Origin: Chryseobacterium artocarpi
Lineage (GTDB): Bacteria; Bacteroidota; Bacteroidia; Flavobacteriales; Weeksellaceae
Direction: 5' to 3'
DNA: 64,000 bases
Assembly (NCBI RefSeq): GCF_001684975.1
Contig: NZ_MAYH01000051.1
Location: 1-64,000 of the forward strand
This document shows, one piece after another, positions 60,274 to 64,000 of this stretch. The stretch's first letter is position 1. Every line of letters begins with the position of its first letter. The notes below the pieces were generated by a model that was not told the origin of the DNA, did no database searches, and saw nothing but the letters and a program-made list of their open reading frames with translations. The position numbers were made by a program, and so were the translations under genes.

Positions 60274-62424
60274 TTATTTCTTAGCTGGCTGAAATTTCGG
60301 GTGTCCCACCTGCCATAATGCAAAAGCGAAAATGTCTGAATATTCTTTGAAGACTACATCCAGATCACTTGTAAAATGACCATTTTCGTAATTGACATAT
60401 AACAAAACAGGTTTTTCAGATGCTGTGCTGTTTTGTAGGGCTGCTGCAAATTTAGCGGGTTCCCAAGGGGTAATTCTGGAATCATTCATTCCGGTACGGA
60501 CAATGACTGCAGGATATTTTACTCCTTTTTTAACTTTGCTTTGTGCATCCATTTCGATCAGCCCTTTAATATCCTCAGCGTTTTTTATACTTCCTATTTC
60601 TGGAATCTGATTATCTCCATTGGCTGAATTTTGAGAACGAAGAGCATTAGTCATTCCCACTTCAGCAATAGCAACCGCAAATAAATCAGGTCTTTCCGTG
60701 ATGGCTCTTCCGATAAGAACCCCTCCCATGCTTACTCCGTTACCAATTAATTTTGAAGGAGAAGTGTATTTTTGGTCAACAAGATATTCTGAGCAGGCAA
60801 TGAAATCTTTCCATGTATTGGGTTTTTTAGCTTTCATTCCATCTTTATGCCAGTTTTCACCTTTTTCACCACCTCCTCTCACATGGGCAATAGCAACAAC
60901 TACACCCTGCTCAAGCAGTACAGACAATCTGTTGGAAAAACGTGGAGTAGAAGAAATTCCATAGCCGCCATATCCTGTGATGTAAGCAGGAGTACTGCCA
61001 TCCATTTTCATCTTTTTAGGATAGATAATAGAAAGAGGGACCATAGCGCCGTCGTGGCTTTTTACTTCCACTTCTTTTACTTCATAGGATGAATAATAAT
61101 CCGGGTACTTGCTATCCCCATTGAAATATTTACTTTTAATAACTTTTCCATCCTGAGGGGTATATTCGTAGAATGTATTCGGAGTAAGCCAGTTGCTATT
61201 ATTACACTGTAGATGATCATTTTCACGGGAATTAAGAGAAGCGGAACTATTGACTCCGTCAGGTAAAGGAACCTTTTTTATAGCTAATGTTTTAAGGTCA
61301 ATCTGATATTTCTCCTGAGTAATACCATTGTTTAAAGCATAGAATAAATAATTTTTAGAATTGTGTATTGATCTGATTACAGCACTCCCTTCCGGAACGA
61401 TGATTTTAGCGTTATCAAAGTCAGGGTTTGACAGGCTTGTAAGTCCTATTTTGTAATTTGGTGCATTTTTGTGACTAAGGAAAAATAACTGATCCCCTTT
61501 AATAAAGGTTTGAGTAATGTCGTCTGAAGTTTTTACAAACTGTTTCCACGTAATTTTTTTATCCTTTAGAGCAGAATAAGGAGCATAGAATAGAGGACTT
61601 TCCGATTTGGTAGAACCTATATCAAGTAAGATGTATTGATAATCTTCAGAAAACTCAACCATTGGAAATTGTTCCGTTAGCATATTGATTTCTGGATTTG
61701 CCTCTCTTGATGCCAGTACAATATCCTGATCAGAATGGGTTCCTATCTTGTGCAGCATTGCTTTCATTTCTTTAAGGAGCATATTGCTGTTGGGATCTCC
61801 GGTACTCATTTTAGTGTAAATAATAGATTGATCATCCGGGGTAAATTCAAAGTTGAACTCACTCCAAATAGGAGTAAGTGTATCGTCAAGTATTTTCTTT
61901 GTCTGTAAGTTTAAAATCTTAAGCTCACAAATTTCACCACCGGATTGGGAAAATAGTAATGCTACTTTATTGCCTTTCGAATCTATTGAAAAATTAGTGA
62001 TCTGAGCATTCTTCTTATAGGTTTCGGGATCAAATATCAATGTTTCTTTCCCTGTAGAAATGTCCCTTGTGTATAGCTTGGAAAGTTTCTCATTCTTTTT
62101 TGTTTTAATGTAGAAATATAAGTTTCCTCTTTGTTTTGCATAGCTGTAGGAGTCACCACCCATTTCCTGAACCTGCTTCATACGATTATAAAGAGTTTCA
62201 CGGTTAGGTATTTTATCAATAATAATATGGCTATAGTCCGATTCTGCCTTAAACCATGTTTGTACTTCAGGACTTTTCAGGTTTTCCAGCCATTGATAAT
62301 TGTCGGTAATCTTTGTTCCAAAATAATCATCCGTTACAGGTATTTCCGGAGTTTTTGGATAATTATATTGAGCATAACTGATCTGACTTAAAAATAGGCA
62401 GCCTGTTAGAAATATGTTTTTCAT
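60274..62424 (-). CDS. Prolyl oligopeptidase family serine peptidase (S9)
   Basis: 716 residues with a signal peptide (MKNIFLTGCLFLSQISYAQ). N-terminal half is the seven-bladed propeller (DYFGTKITDNYQWLENLKSPEVQTWFKAE, typical PEP start). Catalytic triad in the C-terminal third: Ser in GNGVSMGGVLIG (canonical PEPs have GGSNGG), Asp in VRTGMNDSRI, His in NYENGHFTSD. It cleaves short peptides after proline or related residues, extracellularly or in the periplasm. Confidence 0.93.
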   Translation of the reverse strand: MKNIFLTGCLFLSQISYAQYNYPKTPEIPVTDDYFGTKITDNYQWLENLKSPEVQTWFKAESDYSHIIIDKIPNRETLYNRMKQVQEMGGDSYSYAKQRGNLYFYIKTKKNEKLSKLYTRDISTGKETLIFDPETYKKNAQITNFSIDSKGNKVALLFSQSGGEICELKILNLQTKKILDDTLTPIWSEFNFEFTPDDQSIIYTKMSTGDPNSNMLLKEMKAMLHKIGTHSDQDIVLASREANPEINMLTEQFPMVEFSEDYQYILLDIGSTKSESPLFYAPYSALKDKKITWKQFVKTSDDITQTFIKGDQLFFLSHKNAPNYKIGLTSLSNPDFDNAKIIVPEGSAVIRSIHNSKNYLFYALNNGITQEKYQIDLKTLAIKKVPLPDGVNSSASLNSRENDHLQCNNSNWLTPNTFYEYTPQDGKVIKSKYFNGDSKYPDYYSSYEVKEVEVKSHDGAMVPLSIIYPKKMKMDGSTPAYITGYGGYGISSTPRFSNRLSVLLEQGVVVAIAHVRGGGEKGENWHKDGMKAKKPNTWKDFIACSEYLVDQKYTSPSKLIGNGVSMGGVLIGRAITERPDLFAVAIAEVGMTNALRSQNSANGDNQIPEIGSIKNAEDIKGLIEMDAQSKVKKGVKYPAVIVRTGMNDSRITPWEPAKFAAALQNSTASEKPVLLYVNYENGHFTSDLDVVFKEYSDIFAFALWQVGHPKFQPAKK

Positions 62425-62504
62425 AGTATTATTTCTTTTAATAGTGATAAAGTTTTAATTACAAAAGTACTAAACTATATATAACAAATAGTGATATATA
62501 TGAA

Positions 62505-62535
62505 AAGAAGGAATATTCTGAAAATATTCCTTCTT
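62505..62535 (-). terminator. Terminator after the LOG-family gene
   Basis: 13-bp stem AAGAAGGAATATT / AATATTCCTTCTT (62505-62517, 62523-62535) with A/T tracts on both sides, so it may act in both directions. Confidence 0.85.
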
Positions 62536-62542
62536 TTTATGA

Positions 62543-63124
62543 TTAAATTTCCTCTTTAGAAATCCATTTTCCAACCGTAGGAGCTTGGTAGTTCCTCATT
62601 TTCTCAAGCAGATCATCAATATTGTCACTGATGAGAAGCATGTCCCGGTTCACTGATTTTAAGAATCCTTTATCAACCATATTCTGAACAAGACTGATCA
62701 GATCATTGTAAAATCCATCAATATTTAAAATACCGATGGGCTTTTTATGAAGTCCGAGTTGTGCCCAGGTAATCATTTCAAAGAATTCTTCTAAAGTTCC
62801 GTATCCACCAGGAAGAACAATTACACCATCACAAAGCTCATTCATTTTTGTTTTTCTTTCGTGCATGGTTTCTACCAAAATCAATTCAGTAAGATTTTTA
62901 TGAGCAATTTCTTTTGACTGTAAAAAATGGGGGAGAACTCCGGTCACTTTACCATTTTCACTCAAGGCACCATCTGCAATGGTTCCCATTAAACCTGTTT
63001 GTGAACCGCCATAAATTAACTGTATTTTTTGTTTGGCTAAAATTTTACCAAGCAGGAAAGCCTGTTCTTCATAAATTTTATCTGTGCCGAAACTTGAGCC
63101 GCAGAATACTGTAATACTTTTCAT
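62543..63124 (-). CDS. LOG-family protein (TIGR00730), cytokinin riboside phosphoribohydrolase-like
   Basis: 193 residues. LIYGGSQTGLMGTIADGAL (nucleotide-binding GGSxTGLMG) and VLPGGYGTLEEFFEMITWAQL with the PGGxGTxxE catalytic motif. The family hydrolyses nucleoside 5'-monophosphates such as AMP or cytokinin ribotides; in bacteria the true role is unclear. It is its own transcript. Confidence 0.93.
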   Translation of the reverse strand: MKSITVFCGSSFGTDKIYEEQAFLLGKILAKQKIQLIYGGSQTGLMGTIADGALSENGKVTGVLPHFLQSKEIAHKNLTELILVETMHERKTKMNELCDGVIVLPGGYGTLEEFFEMITWAQLGLHKKPIGILNIDGFYNDLISLVQNMVDKGFLKSVNRDMLLISDNIDDLLEKMRNYQAPTVGKWISKEEI

Positions 63125-63250
63125 ATTTAAATGTTTTTGGAATCATTAAGATATTTAAGTGATTAAAAAAGATAAGAAAATATTTATAATTATCTTAATT
63201 GTTACGCTTATTTAATCTATCTATAGAATCTTAATCTTCATAAAAATTAA

Positions 63251-63282
63251 AAATATCCAAAATCAGGTGACTTTGGATATTT
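63251..63282 (-). terminator. Terminator of pepD
   Basis: AAATATCCAAA / TTTGGATATTT (63251-63261, 63272-63282), directly after the pepD stop. Confidence 0.8.
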
Positions 63283-63302
63283 AGTATAATTATTTTAATG
63301 TT

Positions 63303-64000
63303 CTATTTCTGAGGAATATTCGCTAAAATATCTTTCAGGAAGCTCCAGAATTTCTGTGCAGATGGGATGTTTGCTTTTTCATCAGGTGAGTGTGCTCCTC
63401 TGATCGTAGGTCCAAAACTTACCATTTCCATTTCAGGATAGTTAGCTCCGATAATACCACATTCTAGACCTGCATGACAAGCTACTACATGAGGTTTTTC
63501 ATTGAACTTTTCAGTATATATTTTTTCCATGATCTGTACGATTTCAGATCCTGGTCTTGGCTTCCATCCTGGGTATGAACCGCTGAATACTACATTCATT
63601 CCTGCTAATTCTGCTACAGACTTCAATTGTTCTGCTGTAGAATATTTAGAAGAATCTACGGATGATCTTGTAAGGTTTAAGATTTTAAGTTCACCTCCTT
63701 TTAATTCTACTCTTGCAACATTGTTAGACGCTTCTACAAGGTCTGCTACATCAGGGCTCATTCTGTATACTCCGTTGTGAAGAGCTTTTAAAGTAAGAAT
63801 TACTTTTTTAGAATCTCCTTCCGAAATAGCTTTGTCAGAAGACGTAGAATTTTCAATATTGATCTGAAGACCTGCTTCTACAGACGCAAATTCTTCTAAA
63901 ATTTCTGCTTTAAGAACAGTTGCTTCCTGGATGAATTCGTGAGCATTTCTTACAGAGATAATAGCAACACCTTCTCTTGGAATAGCGTTTCTTAATCCAC
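63303..64000 (-). CDS. pepD: Aminoacyl-histidine dipeptidase (M20C), 3' part
   Basis: The gene runs off the right edge; its start lies beyond the window. Reading from the edge to 63303 gives KVILTLKALHNGVYRMSPDVADLVEASNNVARV, ELAGMNVVFSGSYPGWKPRPGS, VACHAGLECGIIG, FGPTIRGAHSPDEKANI, and the LKDILANIP end. These are the C-terminal lid and second metal-binding segment (HAGLEC, GAHSPDE) of PepD. It hydrolyses Xaa-His dipeptides. The internal ATG at 63761 is not the real start. Confidence 0.95.
   Translation of the reverse strand, partial: GLRNAIPREGVAIISVRNAHEFIQEATVLKAEILEEFASVEAGLQINIENSTSSDKAISEGDSKKVILTLKALHNGVYRMSPDVADLVEASNNVARVELKGGELKILNLTRSSVDSSKYSTAEQLKSVAELAGMNVVFSGSYPGWKPRPGSEIVQIMEKIYTEKFNEKPHVVACHAGLECGIIGANYPEMEMVSFGPTIRGAHSPDEKANIPSAQKFWSFLKDILANIPQK

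Overview
The window is chromosomal DNA from a low-GC member of the Bacteroidota, most likely Chryseobacterium or a close Weeksellaceae relative. This rests on the AT-rich composition, the recurrent TAnnTTTG promoter element a few tens of bases before genes, lipoprotein and GLPGLI-type secreted proteins, a PNGase F-like glycosidase, a grasp-with-spasm RiPP locus and flavobacterial Rhs proteins. The genus call is inference; there is no rRNA in the window.

Layout. 1-5300: a polymorphic-toxin (Rhs) locus. A 5'-truncated, frameshifted Rhs gene ends in a metalloprotease-like tip and is followed by an immunity candidate, an orphan Rhs tip with a second metalloprotease-like toxin and its own exported immunity candidate, then a decayed third Rhs core remnant with a small orphan gene. 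5400-15300: M20 peptidase, outer-membrane DUF2490 protein, aspartyl protease, XRE regulator, a TonB-dependent receptor, small secreted proteins and tRNA-Ser(GGA). 15300-25300: housekeeping block (asparaginase, trmH, rsmE, tsaD, a 1600-residue TamB, an Lrp-type regulator).

25300-31200: a grasp-with-spasm RiPP locus, all on the minus strand: TPR/LuxR-like membrane regulator, a palindrome-rich control region, precursor peptide, DUF6624-like lipoprotein, ATP-grasp ligase (gwsG), a short coupled ORF and the SPASM protein (gwsS). The gwsS N-terminus is in a different frame from its body: a one-base frameshift near 26330 splits it. 31300-35200: a plus-strand series of small membrane proteins and lipoproteins (DUF4870, DUF3829, DUF4303 and three look-alike two-helix membrane proteins).

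35400-48000: two-gene transketolase with a secreted-protein gene lodged between the halves, SGNH hydrolase, sodium:solute symporter, then a stress/redox run (YjdJ-like GNAT x2, OsmC, YjdI-like Fe-S protein, FMN reductase, pirin x2, DHA2 MFS pump). 48400-64000: asparagine synthetase B, a GLPGLI-PNGase F-like fusion, RsmB-family methyltransferase, PhnA/YjdM, ABC ATPase, YceI, pheS, DUF3108 protein, a ferredoxin reductase-ferredoxin pair, prolyl oligopeptidase, LOG-family protein and the 3' part of pepD. No insertion sequence, prophage or CRISPR array was seen.
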